Positions 18,566-27,448 of a stretch of DNA of 33,326 nucleotides are shown here, piece after piece. Positions within the stretch are counted from its first letter, which is position 1. The number at the start of each line of letters is the position of its first letter. The notes under the pieces were generated by a model. It was not told where the DNA came from and did no database searches. It was given only the letters and a program-made list of their open reading frames with translations. The stretch lies in contig PXSB01000056.1 of NCBI GenBank assembly GCA_003023185.1, positions 1 through 33,326 on the forward strand, read 5' to 3'. The position numbers and the translations under genes are program-made. The DNA comes from Halobacteriales archaeon QS_9_67_17 (lineage in GTDB: Archaea; Halobacteriota; Halobacteria; Halobacteriales; Haloarculaceae).

Positions 18566-19768
18566 ATGACCGACACGAACCGCTTTGTCGCCCCCGACGA
18601 GATACTCGTCGGTCGCGGGAGCGTCACAGAGATCGGACCGCTGATGGCCGCGCGTGGCTCGCGGGCGCTGGTGGTCGCCACCGCAGGCGGGATCGACCGC
18701 CACGGCGACCGCGTGCTCGACAGTCTCCACGCGGCCGGCCTCGACACGACCGTCTACGACGGCGTCGAGCCGGACCCGACGGTCGCGATGGTCGAGGCGG
18801 GCGTCGACCGGTATCACGCGGGCGACTGTGACTGTCTCGTGGCGCTCGGCGGTGGCTCACCCATCGACGCGGCCAAGGCCATCGGCGTGGCGGCGGCCAC
18901 CGGCACCCCGATCCGCGAGCACGCCACCGACCGAGCGGGTTACGAGACGCTCGACGGCCCGCTCCCGCCCCTCGGTGCCGTCAACACCACGGCCGGCACC
19001 GGGAGCGAGGCCACGCGGTCCATCGTCGTCACCGACGAGGCCACCGCCACGAAGTTCCTCGTCGTCTCGACGGCGGTAGTGCCGGAGGTGGCCGTCGAGG
19101 ACCCCGAACTCGTGGCGTCGCTCCCACCCAGCCACACCGCGTTCACCGGGATCGACGCCCTGACCCACGCCATCGAGGCGTACGTCTCCCGAGAGGCGTG
19201 GCCCATGTCGGACACGCTGGCGCGGGCGGCGATCCAGCGGCTCGCCCGCTGGCTCCCCGTCGCGTGGGAGGACGGCGACGACCTGACGGCCCGCGAGGAG
19301 ACGCTGATCGGCCAGCTACAGGCCGGACAGGCGTTCACGAACGCCTCTGTCGCGCTCGTCCACGGGATGGCGCGGCCCTTCGGCGCGCAGTTGCATCTGC
19401 CACACGGCCTCGCGAACGGCGTCCTCCTGCCCGCGGTCGTCGACTACTCCGTCGAGGGGAACCCCGAGCGGTACGCCGACATCGCCCGCCTGCTCGGCGC
19501 GGCCGACGAGGGCGACGCGGACCGGACGGCCGCAACGCAGGCCGCGCCCGCGATCCGTGACCTCTGTGAGGCGGTGTCGCTGTACGGGTATCTCGACGCG
19601 TTCGCCGACGTGCCCGACCGCGAGACGTACGCGGGACTGGTCGGTGAGATGGCCGAGGACGCGCTCGCCTCCGGGTCGCCAGCGAATAACCCCCGCGTCC
19701 CCGACCGCGAGGCCATCGAGCGGCTGTATCTGGACGTGTACGACCGCGCGCTCGCCGACCACGCCTGA
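18566..19768 (+). CDS. Iron-containing alcohol dehydrogenase family protein
   Basis: 'VALGGGSPIDAAKAIGVAA', 'NTTAGTGSEATRSIVV', 'FTGIDALTHAIEAYVS', 'LVHGMARPFGAQLHLPHGLANGVLLP'. Confidence 0.93.
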   Translation: MTDTNRFVAPDEILVGRGSVTEIGPLMAARGSRALVVATAGGIDRHGDRVLDSLHAAGLDTTVYDGVEPDPTVAMVEAGVDRYHAGDCDCLVALGGGSPIDAAKAIGVAAATGTPIREHATDRAGYETLDGPLPPLGAVNTTAGTGSEATRSIVVTDEATATKFLVVSTAVVPEVAVEDPELVASLPPSHTAFTGIDALTHAIEAYVSREAWPMSDTLARAAIQRLARWLPVAWEDGDDLTAREETLIGQLQAGQAFTNASVALVHGMARPFGAQLHLPHGLANGVLLPAVVDYSVEGNPERYADIARLLGAADEGDADRTAATQAAPAIRDLCEAVSLYGYLDAFADVPDRETYAGLVGEMAEDALASGSPANNPRVPDREAIERLYLDVYDRALADHA

Positions 19769-19930
19769 ACGGGCGAGGTGCGGCGCAGGTGTGCCGGCAC
19801 TGGCCGGATGGCCGCTCACGGTCGCCGACCGAGAGGCGCTCTTCGTCGCTCTCACGGGAAGCGGGCCGCTGGCGGCGTGACCGCCCCGTGACTGTGCGTG
19901 CAGTAGCGGGAGCCGCGCCGCCGATGCCGG

Positions 19931-19940
19931 ATATTTAACC
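19931..19940 (+). promoter_or_regulatory. Putative TATA box upstream of the ThDP enzyme and short uORF
   Basis: atatttaacc about 26-30 nt upstream of ATG 19964. Confidence 0.45.
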
Positions 19941-19986
19941 CCGCGTTACGCCAAGGCCGGACGATGACTGTCGACACGGAGGGACG

Positions 19987-21636
19987 ATGACCGTCGGCGA
20001 GCGCGTCGTCGCCCGTCTCGCCAGCGAGGGCATCGACACCGTCTTCGGCATCCCCGGCAAGCAGACGCTCCCGCTGAACGAGGCGATGGCGACCCACGGT
20101 ATCCGGTTCGTGGTCGCGCGCCACGAGACGGCCGTCTCGCATCAGGCGTGGGGGTACGCCGAGACCAGCGGCGAGATGGCCGCCACCGTCGTCGTCCCCG
20201 GCCCGGGCGACATGAACGCGATGAACGGGCTGAAGAACGCGCTGAACGACTGCACACCGCTCGTCCACGTCGCCGTCGAGACCGACCCGGCCGTCCGCGG
20301 CGGCGACGGCATCCACGAGACGCCGCCAGACACCTACGATAACGTCGTGAAGGCGAACCGGCTCGTCGAAGGGCCACAGGAAGCCGTCGCGACGCTCACC
20401 GAGGCGATGCGAACCGCCCGGACGCCACCGAAAGGACCGGTCCGGGTGGGGATTCCGAAGAACTTCCTGACGATGGACGTGCCGCAGGCCGCGCCGTCGG
20501 CCGACGGCGTCCCGACGCTACCCGAACCGGACCCCCACGCGGTCGCGACGGCGACGACTACCCTCCAAGCTGCCGACGAGCCGGTCGTCATCGCGGGCGG
20601 AGGCGTCCGCACGGCCGAGGCGACGGCGGAGCTCCGCGCGGTCGCGGAACGGCTCGACGCACCGGTCGTCACGACCTACAAGGGGAAGGGGACGCTCCCG
20701 GAGGCGCATCCGCTGTCGGCCGGCGTCTTTTCTGGTGCCACCAGTCCGGAGTTGGAGGCGCTCGTCGCCGACGCGGACGCCGCGCTCGCGGTCGGCACCG
20801 ACTTCGACGCCGTCGCCTTCGCGCGGTGGGAGCGCGACCTGCCTGACGAACTCGTCCACGTGACGCTCCACGCAGCAGACGTGGGCACCGGCTACGAGCC
20901 GTCGGTCGCGCTCATCGCCGACGCCGGGGCGACCCTCGCCGCGCTTGCCGACCGCCTGCCGGCGGGGATCCTCGATGATGACTCGCCGGGCGTCGAACGG
21001 GCGCAGTCGGTCCGGGCGTCGGACGCGGCCCGCATCGCCGCGCTGACTGAGGGCGACGACCCGCCGCTCACGTCACCGAGTGCGCTGGCGGCGGTCCGAG
21101 CGGCCGTTCCCGAGGGAGCTACCGTCGCCGTCGACGCGGGCGGCTTCCGCATCTGGACGCTGGTCTCGTTCCCGGCCGCAGGGCCGCGGTCGTACGTGAA
21201 TCCCGGGTCGTGGGCGACGATGGGCACCGGCCTCCCGTCGGCCATCGGCGCGAAACTGGCGACCCCCGACGAGGACGTGGTAGCGTTGACGGGCGACGGG
21301 GGGCTGTTGATGTGTATCCACGAACTCCACACCCTCGCGGCCGAGGGGATCGACGTGACCGTCGTCGCCTTCCGGAACGACGACTACGCCATCATCAGCG
21401 AGGAGGCGGAGCGGTCGTACGGCCTCGACGAGATGGCCTACGGCTGGCGCGACGCCCCGCTGTCGCTCACCGACATCGCGGCGGGGATGGGCGTCGAGGC
21501 CGAGCGCGTGGAGACGGCAGACGCGGTGGAACGTGCTGTCTCCGCCGCTGTCGAAGCCGACGAACCACGGCTGGTGTCTGTGCCGACCGACCCGACCGAA
21601 CCGCAGGCGAGCGAGTGGTTCGCGGGCGAGAAGTGA
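19987..21636 (+). CDS. Thiamine-diphosphate-dependent enzyme, acetolactate synthase-like large subunit family
   Basis: 'DTVFGIPGKQTLPLNEAM', catalytic Glu region 'VARHETAVSHQAWGYAE', ThDP motif 'LTGDGGLLMCIHELHTLAAEGIDVTVVAFRNDDYAII'. Confidence 0.92.
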   Translation: MTVGERVVARLASEGIDTVFGIPGKQTLPLNEAMATHGIRFVVARHETAVSHQAWGYAETSGEMAATVVVPGPGDMNAMNGLKNALNDCTPLVHVAVETDPAVRGGDGIHETPPDTYDNVVKANRLVEGPQEAVATLTEAMRTARTPPKGPVRVGIPKNFLTMDVPQAAPSADGVPTLPEPDPHAVATATTTLQAADEPVVIAGGGVRTAEATAELRAVAERLDAPVVTTYKGKGTLPEAHPLSAGVFSGATSPELEALVADADAALAVGTDFDAVAFARWERDLPDELVHVTLHAADVGTGYEPSVALIADAGATLAALADRLPAGILDDDSPGVERAQSVRASDAARIAALTEGDDPPLTSPSALAAVRAAVPEGATVAVDAGGFRIWTLVSFPAAGPRSYVNPGSWATMGTGLPSAIGAKLATPDEDVVALTGDGGLLMCIHELHTLAAEGIDVTVVAFRNDDYAIISEEAERSYGLDEMAYGWRDAPLSLTDIAAGMGVEAERVETADAVERAVSAAVEADEPRLVSVPTDPTEPQASEWFAGEK

Positions 21637-21639
21637 GTC

Positions 21640-22359
21640 TCAGGACGTAGAGAAGCCACCGTCGACCCGTAGTCCCTCGCCGGTGATGTAGGAAGCCTCG
21701 TCGCTGGCGAGGAAGGAGACGGCGTCGGCGATCTCGCTTGGCTCGGCGAGGCGGCCCAGCGGATACCGCTTCAGCATGATCTCCTTGGCGCGCTCGGGGT
21801 CGTCGCGCGTCTCGAAGAACTGCCGGCCGAGTTCCGTGTCGGTGAACGCCGGACAGACGGCGTTACACCGGACGCCCGACCGCCCGGCCTCGGCGGCGAC
21901 GGCCCGCGTGAAGTTCATCACCGCCCCCTTCGACAGCGAGTACGCCCCCTGTTTCGGCAACCCGTACTTGAGGTAGGGGAGGGCGGCCTGACAGCCGTTC
22001 CAGACGCCCCGCACGTTCACATCCAGCACGAACTCGAAGACGGAGCGGTCGGTGTCCTCGACGGTCGCGGGGGGGTGGCCGACGCCGGCGTTGTTCACCA
22101 CGGCGTCGAGACCGTACTCGTCGGCGGTGGCGTCGACGACCGCCTCGAACGCCTCGCCGTCGGTCACGTCCAGCTCCGTGAACTCGGCCTCGCCAGCGTA
22201 ATCGCCGGCGTTGATGTCTGCGACGGTCCCCTCGCCCGTCTCGCTGTCCACGTCGGTCGCGACGACGAACGCGCCGGCCTCGGCGAATCGCTTCGCCGTC
22301 GCTTCCCCGATTCCCTGTCCGGCACCGGTAACGAACGCCGTCTGGTCCTCGTGTCGCAT
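21640..22359 (-). CDS. SDR family oxidoreductase with apparent in-frame internal deletion
   Basis: 'TAFVTGAGQGIGEATAKRFAEAG', 'VVNNAGV', 'AYSLSKGAV'; the beta5/catalytic-Ser segment between 'ALPYLK' and 'YGLPKQGAYSLSK' is absent. Confidence 0.85.
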   Translation of the reverse strand: MRHEDQTAFVTGAGQGIGEATAKRFAEAGAFVVATDVDSETGEGTVADINAGDYAGEAEFTELDVTDGEAFEAVVDATADEYGLDAVVNNAGVGHPPATVEDTDRSVFEFVLDVNVRGVWNGCQAALPYLKYGLPKQGAYSLSKGAVMNFTRAVAAEAGRSGVRCNAVCPAFTDTELGRQFFETRDDPERAKEIMLKRYPLGRLAEPSEIADAVSFLASDEASYITGEGLRVDGGFSTS

Positions 22360-22437
22360 GCGCGTACGTCCGATTGGGGCAACTTAGTTCTCCCCCGCGA
22401 TGACAACGGCTTTGCCGGTGGCGGTTCCCCTTCTCGT

Positions 22438-22896
22438 ATGCTTGACCTTGGCACCCCGGCTCCCAAGTTCGAACTGCCGAATCAGGACGGCGACCCGGTC
22501 GCGCTCCCCGACCACGGCACCGTCATCGTCTACTTCTACCCGCGGGCGGACACGCCCGGTTGTACGACCGAGGCCTGCGGCTTCCGTGACCGCTGGAGCG
22601 CCTTCGAGGACAGAGACGTGCGCGTGTTCGGCATCAGCGACGATCCCGTTCCCATGTTGGCGACGTTCGCCGAGGAGTACGACCTGCCGGTCGAGTTGCT
22701 CTCTGACACGGACGGGTCGGTCGCGAACGCCTACGACTCCTACGGCGAGCGCGACCTGCTCGACGACACCGTCGAGATCGCGTTCCGCAACACGTACGTC
22801 GTCCGCGACGGCGAAATCGCGCTCGCGTACGAGGGCGTCGATCCGGAGGGCCACGCGACGGAACTGCTGGTCGACATCGATGCGCTAGACGACTGA
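22438..22896 (+). CDS. bcp: Bcp/PrxQ-type peroxiredoxin
   Basis: 'GTVIVYFYPRADTPGCTTEACGFRD'; ATG 22438 'MLDLGTPAPKFELPNQDG'. Confidence 0.93.
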   Translation: MLDLGTPAPKFELPNQDGDPVALPDHGTVIVYFYPRADTPGCTTEACGFRDRWSAFEDRDVRVFGISDDPVPMLATFAEEYDLPVELLSDTDGSVANAYDSYGERDLLDDTVEIAFRNTYVVRDGEIALAYEGVDPEGHATELLVDIDALDD

Positions 22897-22916
22897 GTTT
22901 GGAGCGGCGCGTGCCG

Positions 22917-23121
22917 GCTAGTGTTCTAATAAATCGGATGAGCTGGCACAGCCAATGTGACGAGTTTGGAAGCCCCCGCCAGCTCGACTCCCGGGCCTCG
23001 CTGCGGTCCTCGGCCGTTGGCCTGCGGTCCTTGCGTCGGCCGGGGTCGTCGAGCCGACGGCCCCTTCCAGTCCCACCCGACCGCACTCGTTCGGTCGGCC
23101 ACCGTCTATCTGGACACTGCC
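22917..23121 (-). repeat. Intergenic repeat element copy C
   Basis: Ends ggctagtgttctaata / tatctggacactgcc; arms 22968-22988 and 23048-23068, then AGT CCCAC at 23069-23076. Confidence 0.85.
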
Positions 23122-23130
23122 ATCGCCGGA

Positions 23131-23347
23131 GCGGTGTTCAGATACAGGGGTCGTCGCGCGACTGACAATCGCCGTGGGCAGGACCGAAAGGGGTCGGGCG
23201 CTGCGGGAAGCCCGACGACGCAAGCACCGGAAGCCGGCCGCAGGGAGGCTACGGAGCGCAGCGAGGCGCGCGACCGCAGCGACCGGGGGCTTTCTACACC
23301 CTGTTGTCCTCCTCTTTCTCCTCGAAGTCACTCTTCTTCGAACGCCA
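23131..23347 (+). repeat. Intergenic repeat element copy D, 9 bp from copy C in opposite orientation
   Basis: gcggtgttcagata start; GAAAG-GGG (23186-23193) ... CCGG-GGG-CTTTC (23283-23294); degenerate right end ttcgaacgccac. Confidence 0.8.
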
Positions 23348-23397
23348 CTCGTCGTGCAGGCCAAAAGACGAAGAGGACCCCTACCCGAGACTTCGGT

Positions 23398-24168
23398 ATG
23401 GACATCGGCCAGTCGCTAAACGACAAAACAGCAGTGGTGACGGGTGCGAGTGCAGGTATCGGCGCGGCGACAGCGACCACGCTCGCCCGGGAGGGTGCGA
23501 ACGTCGTCATCGCGGCCCGCCGGGAGGGCCGACTCGAATCGCTCGCGAGCGACCTCGAAGCCGCACACGACGTGGAGGTCGCGCCCGTGCCGACGGACGT
23601 GACCGACGAGGCCGCCGTGGCGGCGCTCGTTAACGCCGCTGTCGAGCGGTTCGGCGGGCTCGACGTGCTGGTCAACAACGCCGGCGTGGCGCGCGGTAGC
23701 GACGTGGCGGAGATGGCGACCGCCGACTACCGGACGATGATGAGCGTCAACTGCGACGGGATGTTCTACGCCACGCGCGAGGCACTCCCGCACCTCCGCG
23801 AGTCGGGCGGGACGCTCGTGTTCATCGGGAGCTTCGCCGGCCAGTACCCCCGACCGTTCAATCCGGTGTACGCGGCGACGAAGTGGTGGACGCGCGGCTT
23901 CGCCAAGTCGGTCTCCGCGCAGGTTGGCGACGACTGTGCCGTGACGGTGATCAACCCCGCGGCAGTACGAACAGAGTTCACCGTCGAGAGCGAGGCCGAC
24001 GACGCCGAGTTCGCGACCGAGCCGTTCGAGGAGCAGTTCGCCCCCGGCGAGGCAATCGAACCCGAGGAGGTCGCGGCGGCGGTCGTCTTCGCGGCCACGC
24101 AGTCGCCGTCGATGGTCAGCGAACTCGACCTGTACGACCGAGACAAGTTGACGCTGCTTGATGGCTGA
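23398..24168 (+). CDS. SDR family oxidoreductase
   Basis: 'TAVVTGASAGIGAATATTLAREGANVVIAARR', 'VLVNNAGVARG', 'GTLVFIGSFAGQYPRPFNPVYAATKWW'. Confidence 0.93.
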   Translation: MDIGQSLNDKTAVVTGASAGIGAATATTLAREGANVVIAARREGRLESLASDLEAAHDVEVAPVPTDVTDEAAVAALVNAAVERFGGLDVLVNNAGVARGSDVAEMATADYRTMMSVNCDGMFYATREALPHLRESGGTLVFIGSFAGQYPRPFNPVYAATKWWTRGFAKSVSAQVGDDCAVTVINPAAVRTEFTVESEADDAEFATEPFEEQFAPGEAIEPEEVAAAVVFAATQSPSMVSELDLYDRDKLTLLDG

Positions 24169-25099
24169 CGCCCGCGAGTTCGTCGCCGTCGGCGGCGCGA
24201 TGGTCGACCGCTACTACGACCTGTCGAACCTCCCCGAACCAGACGGCGGCGCGTTCATCCGCGACGAACGGGTGGGCGTCGGCGGCATCGCGGGCAATCT
24301 CGCGAGTACCGCCGCCCGACTCGGCCGCGAGACAGGGCTGATCGCTCGCGTCGGTGACGACGACCGCGCCGACCGGATCGAACGCGACCTCGCGCAGCGC
24401 GACATCGATACGACGCGCGTCCGCCGGGGCGACGGCGAGTCGACGCACTCGCTGGTGTTGCGGGCCAACGGCGAACGGATGGTCGTCACCGGTGGGGATT
24501 CGGCGGCGGCACTCGCGCTACGGGACGCCGACCGACCGTATTTCCAAGGTGCGGCCGTCGTCGCGGCGAACGCGTACCTGCCGGAACGGGTGACTGCGCC
24601 GCTCGTCGAGATGCGCGAGACGGGGGCGCTCTCGCTGCTCTCCTTCGACCTCTCCGGGCCGCTCTCGGAGTTGGTCGGCCGCGGGACGACGCCGGGGACT
24701 ATCGACCGCGCGCTGGCCGCCGCCGACCTCGTGCTCGTCGGCGAGGTGGCGATGGACGCGTATCTCGCCCACCACGACGCGTCCGACCCAGTCGCGCTCC
24801 TCCGCGAGCAGGGTGTCGAGCGGGGGGCGCTCACCCACGGCGACGACGGCGCGACCCTCCTCGCGCCCGACGGCACCATCGCGATAGACGCATTCGGCGT
24901 GGACACGGTCGACACGACCGGTGCCGGCGACGCCTTCCATGCCGCGCTGGTCGACGCGTGGTTGCTTGCGGAGCGAGCGCCGCGCGCAGCCGGCGAGTTC
25001 GCCGCCGCAACCGCCGCGCTGAACTGCACCGGTGACGGGGCACGCGGGGGTCTACCGACCCGCGAGGACGTGGAGACGCTACTGGCTCACCGCACCTGA
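24161..25099 (+). CDS. PfkB family carbohydrate kinase
   Basis: 'VGVGGIAGNLASTAARLGRETGLIARVGDD', 'VDTTGAGDAFHAALVDAWLL'; start overlaps the upstream SDR stop. Confidence 0.92.
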   Translation: MADAREFVAVGGAMVDRYYDLSNLPEPDGGAFIRDERVGVGGIAGNLASTAARLGRETGLIARVGDDDRADRIERDLAQRDIDTTRVRRGDGESTHSLVLRANGERMVVTGGDSAAALALRDADRPYFQGAAVVAANAYLPERVTAPLVEMRETGALSLLSFDLSGPLSELVGRGTTPGTIDRALAAADLVLVGEVAMDAYLAHHDASDPVALLREQGVERGALTHGDDGATLLAPDGTIAIDAFGVDTVDTTGAGDAFHAALVDAWLLAERAPRAAGEFAAATAALNCTGDGARGGLPTREDVETLLAHRT

Positions 25100-25902
25100 T
25101 CGGCTGCCGCGATCAGTTCCTCGACGCGCCCCACTGACACCGGGTTCGTCGTCTCCGCGCCCTCCTTGAGCGCCGTGCCGACGATGACGCCGTCGGCGAC
25201 GCGGAGCAGGTCACCCACCGAGTCGGCGGTGACGCCGCTCCCGACGAGGACTGGCACGTCAAGCCCGCGCTGGTCGCGCCGCTCGACGGCGGCTTCGACA
25301 GCGCCGAGCGGCGTCGCGCGGCCGGTGTGGCTCCCGGAGACGACGATGCCGTCCGCGAGGCCGCGGGTCGCGGACTCGGCCAGCGTCTCCTCGCCGTCGC
25401 CCGTCGCCAGCGGTTCGGAGTGTTTTACACCCACGTCGGCAAGCAGGCGCACGTCCGCGTCGATGCGCTCGCGGCATCGCATCGTCTCGTGGGCGCGGCC
25501 TTCGAGCACGCCTTGGTCGGCGACGCGTGCGCCGACGTGGACGTTGACGCGGACGAAGTCGGCACCAGCGGCCGCGGCGACGGCGACCGCCGCCGACCCG
25601 TCGTTGCGGAGCACGTTCACCCCGACCGGGCAGTCGGCGGCCTGGCGGACCGTCCCGGCCAGCGCCGTGAGGTCCGCGACGACGTGGTTCGGTACGCGCT
25701 CGGGGTGGAACGGCGCGTCGCCGAAGTTCTCGACGATCACCGCGTCGACGCTGCCGTCGGCCAGTCGCTCGGCGTCGCGGCGGGCCGCCTCGTGGAGCGC
25801 ATCCCGTCCCGCCTCGGGGTCGTACCGCGGCGCGCCCGGCAGCGGCGGCAGATGCACCATCCCGATCACTGGCGTCGCGGCACCGAAGGTGTCATCGTCC
25901 AT
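25087..25902 (-). CDS. BtpA/SgcQ family protein
   Basis: 'PVIGMVHLPPLPGAPRYD', 'VDAVIVENFGDAPF', 'GVNVLRNDGSAAVAVAAAAGADFVRVNVHVGA', 'LVGSGVTADSVGDLL'. Confidence 0.93.
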   Translation of the reverse strand: MDDDTFGAATPVIGMVHLPPLPGAPRYDPEAGRDALHEAARRDAERLADGSVDAVIVENFGDAPFHPERVPNHVVADLTALAGTVRQAADCPVGVNVLRNDGSAAVAVAAAAGADFVRVNVHVGARVADQGVLEGRAHETMRCRERIDADVRLLADVGVKHSEPLATGDGEETLAESATRGLADGIVVSGSHTGRATPLGAVEAAVERRDQRGLDVPVLVGSGVTADSVGDLLRVADGVIVGTALKEGAETTNPVSVGRVEELIAAADQVR

Positions 25903-25926
25903 ACCGGAGGGTCGCCCGCCGGACCC

Positions 25927-26281
25927 TTAATCGGTGGTCTCCACGGCTACCACCGCCGCTGGCGAGTCGGCCCCGCGCTCGTAGCGGGGTGGCGTGCCGG
26001 GCTCGGGGGAAGGTCGGAGTCGAAACGCCCGGACGTGGACGAGGAGCCGCTGGTCGAGCGTGGCGCGCAGCAGCACGCCCTCGCCGGTGACCACGACGTA
26101 CGGCGGCGCGGCGACGGGATCGGCGGCGAGTTCGTCGCCGGCGGCCGCCACGCGGCGTCGCCTCACCGTCCCAATCGGCCGCGACGGCGTCGGCACAGTC
26201 GAGGGCCGCCGCCACCCACGACCGGCGGTCGGACAGCAGGTGGTCGTGGACGGCGGCGACGTTCACGGGTCGGTCACGCAC
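25927..26281 (-). pseudogene. Frameshifted and internally deleted haloarchaeal conserved protein
   Basis: N-terminal part 'VRDRPVNVAAVHDHLLSDRRSWVAAALDCADAVAADWDG' (GTG start 26281) in one frame; C-terminal part 'VAAAGDELAADPVAAPPYVVVTGEGVLLRATLDQRLLVHVRAFRL...VAVETTD*' in another. Confidence 0.55.
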
Positions 26282-26420
26282 CTCGTTGGATTGCGTCGGC
26301 GGGCGTATCTGCGAGGTTCAGCGCCACGTGTGCCGGTACATCTGTCGGGCGATAAAGCCCCGGCCCGCGCGCCGAGTGGAATCCCTCGGGCTTCATACGG
26401 CTCGCGTCGTACGTATCGGT

Positions 26421-26765
26421 ATGGCTCCGTCGGACGGTCCCTCTCGCGACGGCGACCCGACCAACGTGCCGACAGTTCGCTGCTCGCAGTGTGAGGACTC
26501 GTGGACACTCGAACACGAACTGGAGGATCTCGGTCTCGGCAACGACGCCGTCGAGGCGTTCGCCATCGACCACCGCGAGCACACGGGTCACTTCCCGGAC
26601 GACGTGACGCCGTGGGTCGCCGACTGTCGGCGCTGTCCGGACGGCGTGGAACGGCTCGACGAGGCGGCCGCGCGTCGGTGGGCGCGAACCCACGCCCGGC
26701 ACACGGACCACGTCGTCGCGCTCGAACACGACAGCCGAGACGACCCCGAACGCGTCGGCGAGTGA
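26421..26765 (+). CDS. Conserved small protein with CxxC motifs (probable zinc binding), 114 aa
   Basis: 'VRCSQCEDSWTLEHELEDLGLG', 'VADCRRCPDG'. Confidence 0.75.
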   Translation: MAPSDGPSRDGDPTNVPTVRCSQCEDSWTLEHELEDLGLGNDAVEAFAIDHREHTGHFPDDVTPWVADCRRCPDGVERLDEAAARRWARTHARHTDHVVALEHDSRDDPERVGE

Positions 26766-27164
26766 TCACTCCACCGTCGAGAGCACGAGCGTCGAGAAGT
26801 CCGTCTCCGAGAGGTTCCCCGCCGCCAGCGCGTGGAACCATCCCTCGTGCACCTCGAAGTGGCCGACCGTCTCCCGCTCGTCGTCGGCGTCGTCGAACGC
26901 CCACACCTCCACGTCCTCCGGCTCCCAGTCGCCGGCCTCGGGGATGCCCGAGACGTCGCGGCCGTCCGTCTCGATGCCCGCCAGGTCCAGTAGAAACCGC
27001 AGGAGCGTGCCGACCTGATTCTGCGGGATGCCGTCGCCCACGCCCGGCGACTCGTAGCCGACGTGGAGCGCGCCGTCGTGCCGTTCACAGTCCGTCACGT
27101 AGAGCCCTTCGCCCATCAGGTGCGTCTCCAACACGTCGCCGATATCCTCGCCCGAGAGCGTCAC
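26766..27164 (-). CDS. Conserved hypothetical acidic protein, 132 aa
   Basis: Acidic haloarchaeal composition; fits between flanking genes. Confidence 0.75.
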   Translation of the reverse strand: MTLSGEDIGDVLETHLMGEGLYVTDCERHDGALHVGYESPGVGDGIPQNQVGTLLRFLLDLAGIETDGRDVSGIPEAGDWEPEDVEVWAFDDADDERETVGHFEVHEGWFHALAAGNLSETDFSTLVLSTVE

Positions 27165-27210
27165 ACCCGACGTTTCGGACCCGCGAACTTAGACTGTGGG
27201 GGTTTCGCCG

Positions 27211-27429
27211 GGCTAGTGTTCAGAGAAGGACAATTCGGTTGGATGAGCCAGCAACAGGGTGGAGAAAGCCCCCGGTCGCTGCGGTCGCACGCCTCGCTGC
27301 GCTCCGCAGCCTCCCTCCGGTCGGCTTGCGGTGCTTAGGTCGTCGGGCTTCCCGCAGTGACCGGCCCCTTTCAGTCCCACCCGGCACGGTTTCTCGGGCA
27401 GGCAACGACCCGATTATTTGAATACTACC
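27211..27429 (-). repeat. Intergenic repeat element copy E
   Basis: Ends ggctagtgttcagag / tatttgaatactacc; GTGGA-GAAAG-CCC-CCGGTCGCTGCGG (27259-27284) opposite CCGCAGTGACCGG-CCC-CTTTC-AGT-CCCAC (27352-27380). Confidence 0.88.
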
Positions 27430-27448
27430 TCCGCTGGGCATGGCCTGT

